Source: Diplonema papillatum (lineage: Eukaryota; Euglenozoa; Diplonemea; Diplonemida; Diplonemidae). Taken from it: a stretch of 64,000 nt of DNA. Position numbers and translations under genes: made by a program. Under the pieces are notes generated by a model. That model had not been told where the DNA came from and made no database searches. It worked only from the letters and a program-made list of their open reading frames with translations. This document shows positions 1 to 9,800 of the stretch, one piece after another. Positions within the stretch are counted from its first letter, which is position 1. The number at the start of each line of letters is the position of its first letter. The stretch spans positions 496,001-560,000 of the forward strand of contig JAPJBO010000029.1 of NCBI GenBank assembly GCA_030068145.1, given 5' to 3'.

Positions 1-853
1 CGAACTTGCACAGGATACCCCACAGGACGTACCGCGAGATCCAGACGTTGTTGTCTGCACTTGCCCAGATCTCCTCGCTGGCGGGACCGCTGGCGAAGGT
101 GCAATGTGAGGCCATAGCAACGCAGCCGAGCCTCATATTGTCACAATGGTGCCCTTCTTCCCCGAAAAGCCCGCCTGTGATGACAGGAGGAGCTTTGCAT
201 TCGATGCGGGCGACAAACTCGTACTCCTCGCACGTCGTGACATCTTCGTTCTCTTCGCTGAACCACGGTGTCCAGCGAACTGGGGAGTCCGGGCGTATGC
301 AATCGCTGCCTGATTGCACCACCTGCTGCGTTCCGCAGTGGGCGGAGAGGCACTTCAGCCCAACGATGGGTGCGTTGATGTCCGGCGAACTACGTGGCGA
401 ATCATATTGTGAGTACCCAGGACTCCACTGCAAGGTGTCCACAAGCTGATTGTAGCTGAACCACGGTTTTGCACCTGTAGCGTCCTGTTCAACAAAGATG
501 GACCGCAGTGCAGTATCGGAGCTTGAGGTCCAGATGTTCGTCTGGACTGGGCTTGGGATACTTCCAGCAGCATAATGGCATCGCGCGGACAAACGGCCGC
601 AGCGGATGAAGCACGTTTGGCACGTGTGACAGAAGACTGCGGCAACAAACTCGGTATCTTCGCACCTCATGGGTCTCAACATCCAGCCGTCGCTGGCGGG
701 GGTATCGCGAAAAGAACCTTTTTCGATGCATCTGAGGTCAGTACGTTGCTTAACAATACTATCACCAATACAGTTCATGTTGACCTCAGTGAGGAGGCTT
801 AGTGGCCTTTCTTCCACTGAAAAGGACGATACAGCAAGAAGCACTAGGAACAT
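1..853 (-). CDS. Secreted Cys-rich protein with WxxW-like repeats (5' part, runs off window)
   Basis: I translated this frame by hand from the ATG at 853-851 down to base 2 and met no stop: 284 codons, open at the window edge. The first 12 or so residues (MFLVLLAVSSFS) form a short hydrophobic signal peptide, so export is expected. The mature part is rich in Cys, Trp and acidic residues and is built from two related modules. Each has a Trp segment followed by C-E-x2-E-F-V-A and then paired cysteines (residues about 50-90 and 205-250). The second, with RWTPWF, EFVARIECKAPP and a later HHC, resembles the mucin-2/CILP WxxW repeat family, which is extracellular. The start is chosen because it is the first ATG and directly precedes the signal peptide. 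Signal and modules are visible in the sequence; family membership is inferred from the Trp/Cys pattern. Biological role unknown. Confidence 0.6.
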   Translation of the reverse strand, partial: MFLVLLAVSSFSVEERPLSLLTEVNMNCIGDSIVKQRTDLRCIEKGSFRDTPASDGWMLRPMRCEDTEFVAAVFCHTCQTCFIRCGRLSARCHYAAGSIPSPVQTNIWTSSSDTALRSIFVEQDATGAKPWFSYNQLVDTLQWSPGYSQYDSPRSSPDINAPIVGLKCLSAHCGTQQVVQSGSDCIRPDSPVRWTPWFSEENEDVTTCEEYEFVARIECKAPPVITGGLFGEEGHHCDNMRLGCVAMASHCTFASGPASEEIWASADNNVWISRYVLWGILCKF

Positions 854-1390
854 GGTGCGGGAGGTTTGCTTTCTTTGTGTCTTTGGGTTGTCTTTGGCTG
901 TTTGTTGTCCTCCGCAGCTAGTTACTCCAGCTACACGGGGTAGCCGTGGCGGGTTCTACAGTAAGGGCACTGTTGTAAGGTGTATGTTCGTGTTGGTGTC
1001 TTTGTGTAGCGTACCTACGGAAGGGGGTTTGCGTGATTTCGTCTGCATTTAGAACTGTGGTTACCTAGACTTTTGAAGTGGGGCACTGTTTCTGTGCTGC
1101 TAATCGAATCGGGCTTGAAGCCCGCGAGGTTACCTATGGCAGCAGGTGCGTGTGGGGCCTGGGGCGCCTTGGATTTGTTGCTGTTTCTGTGGTCGTTGCT
1201 TCGCATGATGGGAGTATTGATACAACCATGCCATAAACTAGTGGCCAAGCCCCCTTGTAGTGTAGGGTCACCTGGACTAGGTCACCCCTAGTAGGACACC
1301 ACACGTGCGGGTGTCTGGGAGAACGACAACTCAGCATTGACGCTCGTCCGTTCCTGGTCCATTCCATATCCGACAGCCAGGCTAACCAAC
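854..1390. other. Intergenic, no gene seen
   Basis: This is the upstream flank of the secreted-protein gene, reaching to the 51-bp minisatellite. Only short overlapping ORFs without recognisable domains are present. I see no convincing promoter element or RNA gene. Confidence 0.5.
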
Positions 1391-3715
1391 GCATAAGATG
1401 CCGTTAGCCCCAGGACTCCCAGGCCCATGCCTAGGCACCGCGCATAAGATGCTGTTAGCCCCAGGACTCCCAGGCCCATGCCGAGGCACCGCGCATAAGA
1501 TGCCGTTAGCCCCAGGACTCCCAGGCCCATGCCTAGGCACCGCGCTTAAGATGCCGCTAGCCCCAGGACTCCCAGGCCCATGCCTAGGCACCGCGCTTAA
1601 GATGCCGTTAGCCCCAGGACTCCCAGGCCCATGCCTAGGCACCGCGCATAAGATGCCGTTAGCCCCAGGACTCCCAGGCCCATGCCGAGGCACCGCGCAT
1701 AAGATGCCGTTAGCCCCAGGACTCCCAGGCCCATGCCTAGGCACCGCGCTTAAGATGCCGTTAGCCCCAGGACTCCCAGGCCCATGCCTAGGCACCGCGC
1801 TTAAGATGCCGTTAGCCCCAGGACTCCCAGGCCCATGCCTAGGCACCGCGCTTAAGATGCCGTTAGCCCCAGGACTCCCAGGCCCATGCCTAGGCACCGC
1901 GCTTAAGATGCCGTTAGCCCCAGGACTCCCAGGCCCATGCCTAGGCACCGCGCATAAGATGCCGTTAGCCCCAGGACTCCCAGGCCCATGCCTAGGCACC
2001 GCGCTTAAGATGCCGTTAGCCCCAGGACTCCCAGGCCCATGCCTAGGCACCGCGCTTAAGATGCCGTTAGCCCCAGGACTCCCAGGCCCATGCCTAGGCA
2101 CCGCGCTTAAGATGCCGTTAGCCCCAGGACTCCCAGGCCCATGCCTAGGCACCGCGCATAAGATGCCGTTAGCCCCAGGACTCCCAGGCCCATGCCTAGG
2201 CACCGCGCTTAAGATGCCGCTAGCCCCAGGACTCCCAGGCCCATGCCTAGGCACCGCGCTTAAGATGCCGTTAGCCCCAGGACTCCCAGGCCCATGCCTA
2301 GGCACCGCGCTTAAGATGCCGTTAGCCCCAGGACTCCCAGGCCCATGCCTAGGCACCGCGCTTAAGATGCCGTTAGCCCCAGGACTCCCAGGCCCATGCC
2401 TAGGCACCGCGCTTAAGATGCCGTTAGCCCCAGGACTCCCAGGCCCATGCCTAGGCACCGCGCTTAAGATGCCGTTAGCCCCAGGACTCCCAGGCCCATG
2501 CCTAGGCACCGCGCTTAAGATGCCGTTAGCCCCAGGACTCCCAGGCCCATGCCTAGGCACCGCGCTTAAGATGCCGTTAGCCCCAGGACTCCCAGGCCCA
2601 TGCCTAGGCACCGCGCTTAAGATGCCGTTAGCCCCAGGACTCCCAGGCCCATGCCTAGGCACCGCGCTTAAGATGCCGTTAGCCCCAGGACTCCCAGGCC
2701 CATGCCTAGGCACCGCGCATAAGATGCCGTTAGCCCCAGGACTCCCAGGCCCATGCCTAGGCACCGCGCTTAAGATGCCGTTAGCCCCAGGACTCCCAGG
2801 CCCATGCCTAGGCACCGCGCTTAAGATGCCGTTAGCCCCAGGACTCCCAGGCCCATGCCGAGGCACCGCGCATAAGATGCCGTTAGCCCCAGGACTCCCA
2901 GGCCCATGCCTAGGCACCGCGCATAAGATGCCGTTAGCCCCAGGACTCCCAGGCCCATGCCTAGGCACCGCGCTTAAGATGCCGCTAGCCCCAGGACTCC
3001 CAGGCCCATGCCTAGGCACCGCGCTTAAGATGCCGTTAGCCCCAGGACTCCCAGGCCCATGCCTAGGCACCGCGCATAAGATGCCGTTAGCCCCAGGACT
3101 CCCAGGCCCATGCCGAGGCACCGCGCATAAGATGCCGTTAGCCCCAGGACTCCCAGGCCCATGCCTAGGCACCGCGCTTAAGATGCCGTTAGCCCCAGGA
3201 CTCCCAGGCCCATGCCTAGGCACCGCGCTTAAGATGCCGTTAGCCCCAGGACTCCCAGGCCCATGCCTAGGCACCGCGCATAAGATGCCGTTAGCCCCAG
3301 GACTCCCAGGCCCATGCCTAGGCACCGCGCTTAAGATGCCGTTAGCCCCAGGACTCCCAGGCCCATGCCTAGGCACCGCGCTTAAGATGCCGTTAGCCCC
3401 AGGACTCCCAGGCCCATGCCTAGGCACCGCGCTTAAGATGCCGTTAGCCCCAGGACTCCCAGGCCCATGCCGAGGCACCGCGCATAAGATGCCGTTAGCC
3501 CCAGGACTCCCAGGCCCATGCCGAGGCACCGCGCATAAGATGCCGTTAGCCCCAGGACTCCCAGGCCCATGCCTAGGCACCGCGCTTAAGATGCCGTTAG
3601 CCCCAGGACTCCCAGGCCCATGCCTAGGCACCGCGCTTAAGATGCCGTTAGCCCCAGGACTCCCAGACCCATGCCTAGGCACCGCGCATAATATGCCGTT
3701 AGCCCCAGTTTTGGA
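1390..3715. repeat. 51-bp minisatellite, about 45 units
   Basis: A 51-bp unit is repeated head to tail about 45 times with very few differences. The variable sites are CTTAAG/CATAAG, CCTAGG/CCGAGG and GTTAGC/GCTAGC. Because 51 is divisible by three and the unit has no stop in at least one frame on each strand, both strands are open for more than 770 codons: a 17-residue unit (MPLAPGLPGPCLGTALK) on plus and ANGILSAVPRHGPGSPG on minus. The CCGAGG variant occurs only in units that also carry CATAAG, so the variants are nested and arose during array growth. I read it as a non-coding minisatellite; a repetitive protein on one strand cannot be excluded. Confidence 0.9.
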
Positions 3716-3762
3716 GCATTTTATGGGCACCTGAGTGGTAGGATTAGGAGGTGTGGCCACTG

Positions 3763-3955
3763 TCGACTCTTCGTGGGAAACGTGCTACTTTCAAAGTTTA
3801 AATTGCTGGAGGGGCACGGGGCCACGTTGAGAGTCAGATGGGTGCCAACCCATTTGCAGGCGGCGGACCCTTACACGCGAGGCTTACACCCGTCTAACAC
3901 CCTTGTCGTCCCGCAGTCTACCATCGACGAGCTCGCTAATCTGCGGGGGCCCTAA
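3763..3955 (+). pseudogene. Retroelement fragment, RNase H-tail-like
   Basis: A short open stretch ending in a segment (RVRWVPTHLQAADPYTRG) that resembles the end of retroelement RNase H domains, where a V-P-x(4)-A-D-x2-T-R motif is common. No reverse transcriptase, integrase or long terminal repeat is visible next to it. It is treated as a broken, isolated fossil fragment of uncertain family. Confidence 0.35.
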
Positions 3956-3966
3956 GGGATTCAAAT

Positions 3967-4246
3967 CCCGTTCGTGAGAAAAAGCGAAGAATAAAAACAC
4001 CTTCTTTGTTCCGTCTATCTTGGTCAAGAGCTGCAACTCAACTATTCTTGAAGGTATGCCAATACTGCAGGGAATAGTTGACTAGACCTCTTGAGTTTGT
4101 GCTAACCACGAATTGGGGAGTCGGGAGAACCTACAAAGCCAAAAGCAGGACCGACCCCCCCGTTCGTGAGAAAAAGCGAAGAATAAAAACACCTTCTTTT
4201 TTCCGTCTATCTTTGTCAAGATCTGCAACTCAACTATTCCCGTTGA
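3967..4246. repeat. Direct duplication, two copies of about 80 bp
   Basis: The block at about 3971-4047 recurs at about 4161-4240 with only a few changes (both begin GTTCGTGAGAAAAAGCGAAG). The segment between them (4060-4160, with CTTGAGTTTGTGCTAACCAC) has a diverged direct copy at about 9000-9090. These are dispersed or tandem repeats of unknown family; no gene is seen here. Confidence 0.7.
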
Positions 4247-4413
4247 TACCGTTCGCCGGGCCGGACCCCCCCCTTCAGAAGCAATGTCCTGCACCAAACG
4301 CGAGGGCCTAGCGGGGGAGAAAAAAAAAGTTGAACCCAGTTTTTTGGGGTTCCTCACTAAAAGTGAGGTTAGCGGGTGCACTGAGCCCAGGTAGAAAAGA
4401 GTTTCCGCCGCTG

Positions 4414-4879
4414 GCAAAGAGGGTGGCGACCAAGAGGGTGGCGACCAAGAGGGTGGCGACCAAGAGGGTGGCGACCAAGAGGGTGGCGACCAAGAGGGTG
4501 GCGACCAAGAGGGTGGCGACCAAGAGGGTGGCGACCAAGAGGGTGGCGACCAAGAGGGTGGCGACCAAGAGGGTGGCGACCAAGAGGGTGGCGACCAAGA
4601 GGGTGGCGACCAAGAGGGTGGCGACCAAGAGGGTGGCGACCAAGAGGGTGGCGACCAAGAGGGTGGCGACCAAGAGGGTGGCGACCAAGAGGGTGGCGAC
4701 CAAGAGGGTGGCGACCAAGAGGGTGGCGACCAAGAGGGTGGCGACCAAGAGGGTGGCGACCAAGAGGGTGGCGACCAAGAGGGTGGCGACCAAGAGGGTG
4801 GCGACCAAGAGGGTGGCGACCAAGAGGGTGGCGACCAAGAGGGTGGCGACCAAGAGGGTGGCGACCAAGAGGGTGGCGA
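4414..4879. repeat. 15-bp perfect tandem array, about 30 units
   Basis: The unit GACCAAGAGGGTGGC is repeated about 30 times with essentially no divergence, indicating very recent expansion. The unit is a multiple of three, so it gives an artificial (VATKR)n reading frame on plus and Ser/Pro/Trp or Leu-rich frames on minus. The ORFs spanning it (4330-5121 plus, 4082-5038 minus) have no recognisable flanking domain, so I regard them as by-products of the repeat. Confidence 0.9.
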
Positions 4880-6500
4880 GCTGTACGCAGAGACGCTCAC
4901 GCATGACACGCCAAAAAGATGACAACAATCCACGTGGGTCGTTGACAGGTCGGTCGGCACTCGCTTCTCAAGCCTTCGGTAAAAGCGAGACTGCGATGTT
5001 GTTTGAATGCCGTTTAGCGGATTGCAGACTGCCGCCACACACGATCACAGCATTCCCGACCCAAAGCGATGTTGGTTTTTCATCAACGCGCGTCTTGATG
5101 AACTTTTTGGGGTTCGCTTGAGATGCCGGGGGTTTAGGGTCTCCGTGTGACCGTTCATGAATGGGTTCTCTTAGAGCAAGTTGTATATTTGGTGCACGCT
5201 TTCGTTTTGGGTTATGGCTAGCCATGTCTGGGACTGTTTGTGACCGATACCAAGTACATTCCTTCGTGGAGTGCCTTGGGCCCTCCACGTTCTACAAGTT
5301 GAGAGTTTTTGTTTGAATGCCTTCGTGATTGAGTACTGGCGCCATCGAAAGCACGGTTGTAGTAGTATTTTCAGCAACGTTGATGAGGGGGAGCAGCAAA
5401 GAAAATGAAAAAAAAAAAAAAAAGGAAGCAAGGAATACGTCAGACCGGTGTCCAGAGTGAGAATTGGGAGGGGGCTCGGCCGAATCACCCTTCTTTACCC
5501 GTTCGGCAGCCCACAAACCAGAGTAGCTGCGAGCAGAGCCCCTGCACTGAAATCAACCCCGTTGACGCAAGGCCGCTCGCCGCTCTTTTATTCAACGAGG
5601 AAGGATCAATGCGCCTCTACGTAGCCCGGCCACGTTTGTCGAGGGGGTATTGAACAGAAAATACGGAAGTTGTGAGGGTGAGAGAAGCGGGGGGTGAAAT
5701 AGATGAACTTTCTTCTCATTCAACTGGACCACACCCACCTGACAAACCTCTTCCTCCAAGGGCCGAATCCAGCTGCGCATTGCGGAGCGGAGATGTGCCA
5801 AGCGTGCACTTGCACGGCACGACCAATACCTCCGCAATACCCGGAAGCACAGTAGGCCATGCGTTTCGGCAAAGCAGCTCGCAAGGCACAATTCTTTAAC
5901 AAATGCAATGCAGTCCTCCATCTACGAGGGGGTGCATGAGATGGGTAGTACCACCTATCCTGGTATCGGTGTATGTGGCGGTATCCCGGTATCCACAGCA
6001 CCTCAGTACCATCACCTCGTAGGTATCTGGGATGCTGAGGAGGTCGTAGCTGGTGGTATCCACCGCTGCACCATACTCGGGTGTGTACACACAACCCATC
6101 CATCCACTATGAGCCGGTCCGTCCCTATCTCTTGAAACTGCATCGAAGTGCCTGCCGCTGTTTATCACAGTGAATCACGGTCCACCACGGTCTATCAGGT
6201 CCATCCCTGGTCCCTAAAGCCGCATCGAATTGCCCGGTGCTGTATTCTTCGGTCTATCACGGTCTATCAAGAGGAGATGGACCGGCCCACACTAGCATGG
6301 TAGGGAAGGTGCATGGATGTGTGCACCGTACATCGCTGAGAGCACACGGCGTGCACAGGGCGAGCCTGATTCGCAGGCATTCGTCACGGCAGAAAAGATA
6401 CCGGAGGTCACATGAAATGCTTGGCGGGAACGCCCGGTGCTATGCAATACAACTACAAGTTACCTCTCGTTGTTGAACGCGCTTACGCGCGGTATGAAAT
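4880..6500. other. Gene-poor stretch with dispersed repeats
   Basis: Only short overlapping ORFs without domains are present. Positions 5095-5300 hold a dispersed repeat that recurs in part at 8375-8540 in the same orientation and at 46535-46745 inverted. A 16-base A-run lies near 5408. Around 5960-6070 the short string GGTATC recurs several times. No gene can be supported. Confidence 0.5.
5095..5300 (+). repeat. Dispersed repeat family C, copy 1
   Basis: The segment from GGGTTCGCTTGAG through GTTCTACAAGTTGAG recurs inverted at 46535-46745 over about 200 bp, and partly at 8375-8540. All copies share the core GGGTCTCCGTGTGAC and a GCTAGCCATGTC or GCCAGCCATGTC string. It has no coding capacity. 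Family unknown. Confidence 0.75.
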
Positions 6501-6539
6501 CCAGACTCGTGTGGGCCGCACCATATCTCTCCCCCTCTT

Positions 6540-6750
6540 GTGATTTTGCAACGGGCGGCCTCCTCGGGTATTTCGCACAAGGCAGGTGCCCATGAAGACG
6601 CCGGCGGACCACATGCCATGGTGGTCGATACCACCGCCTCGCTGTCGAGAAGCAGCTCGGGACCTCTGTAGTTGAGTGTGATGACGTCACGAGTCGAAGC
6701 CCGGGCAGGGGTTTCGACCGTTCGCGCCGTGCAGAAGCAGCATATGTTCT
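6540..6750 (-). pseudogene. CDK-like kinase fragment 1
   Basis: About 130 bp here (6605-6735) repeat, nearly base for base, the kinase exon segment at about 7545-7680. They encode the activation-loop to subdomain IX stretch (ITLNYRGPELLLDSEAVVST) on the minus strand. The left neighbour ACGGGCGGCCTCCTCGGGTA is shared with the second fragment at 7072. Only this central slice of the kinase is present and the flanks are unrelated, so it is a partial gene copy rather than a working kinase. Confidence 0.75.
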
Positions 6751-6899
6751 GCCGCCTGTCAGCCCCCAGGGGGGCAATGAACGCGCTGAACTCAGATAAA
6801 CTCACAGATGCGCATGTGGGCCGCGCTATATTTTCTAAGGTATACTGTGGGAATCGGACATCAGAGCAGTACAGCATAGCCAGCAAACCAGGAGGAGGC

Positions 6900-7095
6900 G
6901 GCTGATGGATGATGGCGCCGGCGGACCACATGTCCATGGTGGTCGATACCACCGCCTCGCTGTCGAGGAGCAGCTCGGGACCTCTGTAATTGAGTATGAT
7001 GCGCCCGTATATACAGGTGTGGAAGTGGTGCAGCCCACCGCGCCTTATTTCCTCTCGCTTTTTCATTTTTCGACGGGCGGCCTCCTCGGGTATTT
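6900..7095 (-). pseudogene. CDK-like kinase fragment 2
   Basis: Positions 6905-7000 are almost identical to 7545-7620 of the intact kinase (minus strand, TMDMWSAG and upstream). They are followed by a short match to the GGTGCAGCCCA region of the gene and by the same ACGGGCGGCCTCCTCGGG block seen at fragment 1. The two fragments and the intact gene lie within 1.7 kb, pointing to local, partial duplication. Confidence 0.75.
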
Positions 7096-7154
7096 CGCAC
7101 GAAGCAGGCGCTTTGGCGAGTTGCCGAACTCTTCCCTCCGCCCCCTCCCTTCAA

Positions 7155-7225
7155 AACACGGCGCGCAGATGGGACCAGTGCGGTGTGGAGCACACAAGCA
7201 CGTTTCTTACAATCCCTTCCACAGT
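7155..7225 (+). repeat. Dispersed repeat family E, partial copy
   Basis: The string from AAACACGGCGCGCAG to CTTACAATCCC matches the core of repeat family E (full copies at 44426-44810 and 57046-57450). It lies directly at the 3' end of the kinase gene. Confidence 0.6.
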
Positions 7226-7229
7226 CCAG

Positions 7230-8150
7230 CTACGGGGCATCAGGAGCCCCCGCCGGATCGAAGGAGCCGAAGTATGCGTCTTGCAGGGCCTCTTCGGCGG
7301 TCAGCCGGTCGTCGACGTCGTAGCACAGCAGCTGCGCGACGAGGTTCAACGCTTCCGCCGGCAGCCCTTTGACGGCCAGCTGCCTCTCGGGGAAGTTGGG
7401 CCACGGCTGGCCCTTGTAGTACGGCAGCTCGGTGATGCTCGACGCCGCCGGGAGGCCTAGCTGCCGGAAGATCGCCATGATCACCGCAACCTCGGTCGTG
7501 CCCTCGAAGAAGGGCCGCCCGACACTCAGCTCGGCGATGATGGCGCCGGCGGACCACATGTCCATGGTGGTCGATACCACCGCCTCGCTGTCGAGGAGCA
7601 GCTCGGGACCTCTGTAATTGAGTGTGATGACGTCACGAGTCGAAGCCCGGGCAGGGGTTTCGACCGTGCGCGCCATGCCGAAGTCGCAGATCTTCAGCCG
7701 CCCGCGGTTTTGCCCGAAAAGCAGCAGGTTCGCGGGCTTCAAGTCGCGGTGGGCGACCATGCGGGCGTGGCAGTGGTGCAGCCCAGCCAGCAGCTGCCGC
7801 GCGTAGCTCTTCTGCAAAGAGAGGGGCAGAGGGCCCTGGGCCGCGTGGAGCAGAGCGGTGAGGTCCTGCTCCCCGCGCTCGATGATCAAATAAACGCCGT
7901 GCATGTGGTGGTGCACTTCGTGCGACGCGACCACGTGGTCGTGGCCCCGCAGCAGGCGCAGCAGGGACACCTCGCGCAGGCTGCTCGGCTCGACGCTCCC
8001 GTTGTAGCACGGCATGATCTTCATCGCGAAAAGCTTCCCGGTCGGCGCGTGCCTCACCTCCACCACCTGCCCGTACACCCCGCAGCCCAGGTTCCGCAAC
8101 GGCTTGTACTGGTTGAACACGGCGGGCAACGCCGGAAGGTCGTCGTCCAT
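7230..8150 (-). CDS. CDK-like serine/threonine protein kinase
   Basis: An intact, intronless 306-residue ORF that is almost entirely a kinase domain, the usual CDK length. Visible motifs in order: glycine loop GCGVYG (residues about 22-27, Tyr at the CDK Tyr15 position), Lys in FAMKIM, a cyclin-binding-helix equivalent EPSSLRE replacing PSTAIRE, catalytic HRDLKPANLLL, DFG, the activation segment ASTRDVITLNYRGPE with Ser/Thr near the CAK-site position, then DMWSAGAIIAEL. These support ATP-dependent Ser/Thr kinase activity and cyclin dependence, although the cyclin partner is unknown. Oddities: TLWYRAPE of classical CDKs reads TLNYRGPE, losing the conserved Trp and the Ala of APE. The ATG at 8150 gives the right spacing to the glycine loop. 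Downstream lie two partial copies. Possible classes: a divergent cell-cycle CDK or a CDK-like kinase specific to the lineage. Confidence 0.9.
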   Translation of the reverse strand: MDDDLPALPAVFNQYKPLRNLGCGVYGQVVEVRHAPTGKLFAMKIMPCYNGSVEPSSLREVSLLRLLRGHDHVVASHEVHHHMHGVYLIIERGEQDLTALLHAAQGPLPLSLQKSYARQLLAGLHHCHARMVAHRDLKPANLLLFGQNRGRLKICDFGMARTVETPARASTRDVITLNYRGPELLLDSEAVVSTTMDMWSAGAIIAELSVGRPFFEGTTEVAVIMAIFRQLGLPAASSITELPYYKGQPWPNFPERQLAVKGLPAEALNLVAQLLCYDVDDRLTAEEALQDAYFGSFDPAGAPDAP

Positions 8151-8374
8151 CGTCGCGGCTCGTGCTACAGGGGGGAAGGCGGGGAGAGGCGGGAAGGCAA
8201 GGGGGAAGCTGGATAGCGCACAGCCTGCCCTTTATTTATTCGTGTTTAATGTGTTGCCGACAATCAACCGGGGTTGATGTACGGTCGGTGGTTTCTTTCG
8301 CCGTTTCTTGCTATCCTTTCCTTTGGGTGGTTTTTTTTTTTTTCTTTTCTCTCCCCGGTACCAGCCTGGAGGGG

Positions 8375-8540
8375 GGGTGTTTGGTTTTACGGTTAAAGTC
8401 CGCTTGAGGTTTCGGGGGTTTCGGGTCTCCGTGTGACTGTTGGTAAATAGGGTCTCTTGCGGCAAGAAAGGGATTTATAATTGCGGGATGTTTCTTTGCG
8501 TATGATGGATAATGGCCAGCCATGTCCGGGATGTTTGTGT
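8375..8540 (+). repeat. Dispersed repeat family C, copy 2 (partial)
   Basis: It shares with 5095-5300 the order CGCTTGAGGTTTCGGGGG, GGGTCTCCGTGTGAC, GGGTCTCTTGCGGC and GCCAGCCATGTCCGGGA, all in the same orientation. The rest of the family C unit is missing. Confidence 0.65.
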
Positions 8541-8765
8541 GTTTCTCGTGTGCTGCCGGGTTCCTTTCCCGCTGCTTTCATTGGAGGCAGCAGCTCGATC
8601 TGGCCGAGACCACTTCAGGACCACCGGTCAATCACGCCACTCGTTTTACAGTGGTCGCCAGTGGCCAGACAGACGGATCTGGCAGGCGAGCAGCGAGACC
8701 TCCCCTTTTATGCGTGCACGAGAGTACCGGGGAAAGCCTGCTACACGAAGGCCGAGCTTCACGTG

Positions 8766-8960
8766 TTGTAGGTACTTAATTGGCTACCGATTTCCCAAAC
8801 TAGTGCATCAAGGCGTGGCGCACCTTGGGGCTTGGCGCTTGCGCTGAACACCTGAACAAAAGCTCGCAGAGACCGCCAGCCACAGGACAGAGCGGACGGG
8901 GTTGTGGCACTGTGCAGCCTTCGACTCAAGCTTCGCAAGCTGTGGTTGCCCGAAGTTAGA
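8766..8960 (+). repeat. Dispersed repeat family D, copy 1
   Basis: This about 190-bp block recurs in inverted orientation at 45482-45672, with insertions and substitutions. Shared strings include GGCGTGGCGCACCTTGGGGC and AAGCTTCGCAAGCTGTGGTT (CTTGCAAAGC in the other copy). No coding signal is conserved. Confidence 0.75.
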
Positions 8961-9664
8961 GCGGCCTCTTTCTTGATATGAAAATGCTAATCCTGCAGGG
9001 AATCGTTGACCAGACCCTCTTGAGTTTGTGCTAGCCACGATTTGGGAGTCGGGGGAACCCCTGACGTAGCCTAAAGCAAGACCGCCAACTCCTTCTCAAC
9101 ACGAAGCGGTGCTTGAAGTTGCATTCGTGGCGAGCCAGCGGCAAACACCACCATTGCGCAGGGACACCTGCCGCATTTTCGTCGTATGTGCAACTCGGGG
9201 CAGTTGCAATCGTTGCCGGCGGCTATTGAATTCGATATGGGTGACCTGTCTCCTCACGGAGACGCTTCTGATTAGTCTGTTTGTGATTGATAGTACGTGA
9301 ATATGATCGTTAGGCCAATCTTCTCCCAAATACGCTGCAGTGTCGGCAGAGGGTGCAGTGGTCGGAGCAAGCTTGTACGTGGCGAGGTCGGTGCCGCACA
9401 AATGAGTTGGTCGATGTACTTCAGCGCATTGTTACTACGAAAAAAAAACAAAAAGGAACGCGGGATGAAACACTCAGGAATTCTCTAAAAACCACCCGTG
9501 GGGAAAAGGAGCGGGGGGCGGGCGTCTAACCCTAAAGAGTCGGGTTTCTAAGCCGGCAGAAAATCGCCGCAGAAAAGCAGAGAGAGAGAGGGGGAAGAAG
9601 GATCTACGATGGCCACCGCAGCCACCTGTGCCGCGCCAGACACGTTCTTCCGAAGTAGGGCCAC

Positions 9665-9800
9665 GTCCCCTTTTATGGTCGGGATACTTTGTCAGAAGAA
9701 AGGTGCCAACAGACACGTTATTCCAGCGTGTCTTGTCCGCCTTGAGAGGCGTCTGGGAATACATTCCGTTGTAAGGTGCCACAAAAATTGTCTTCGTCGC
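9665..9800 (+). repeat. Repeat family I, copy 1
   Basis: The segment with GACACGTTATTCCAGCGTGT and CTTGTCCGCCTTGAGAGGCG is related to 10335-10445, where the same landmarks occur in the same order. In this copy it overlaps the minus-strand ORF 9718-10071. Function unknown. Confidence 0.6.

Noticed and set aside
1382-3760. Two giant overlapping ORFs (778 and 792 codons) as collagen-like repeat proteins
   Set aside because: They arise automatically from a stop-free 51-bp unit; the two strands are equally open and neither has a recognisable non-repeat domain.
4082-5121. Ser/Pro/Trp and Val-Ala-Thr-Lys-Arg repeat proteins across the 15-bp array
   Set aside because: Same reason: the unit is a multiple of three, and the flanking residues show no domain or coding bias.
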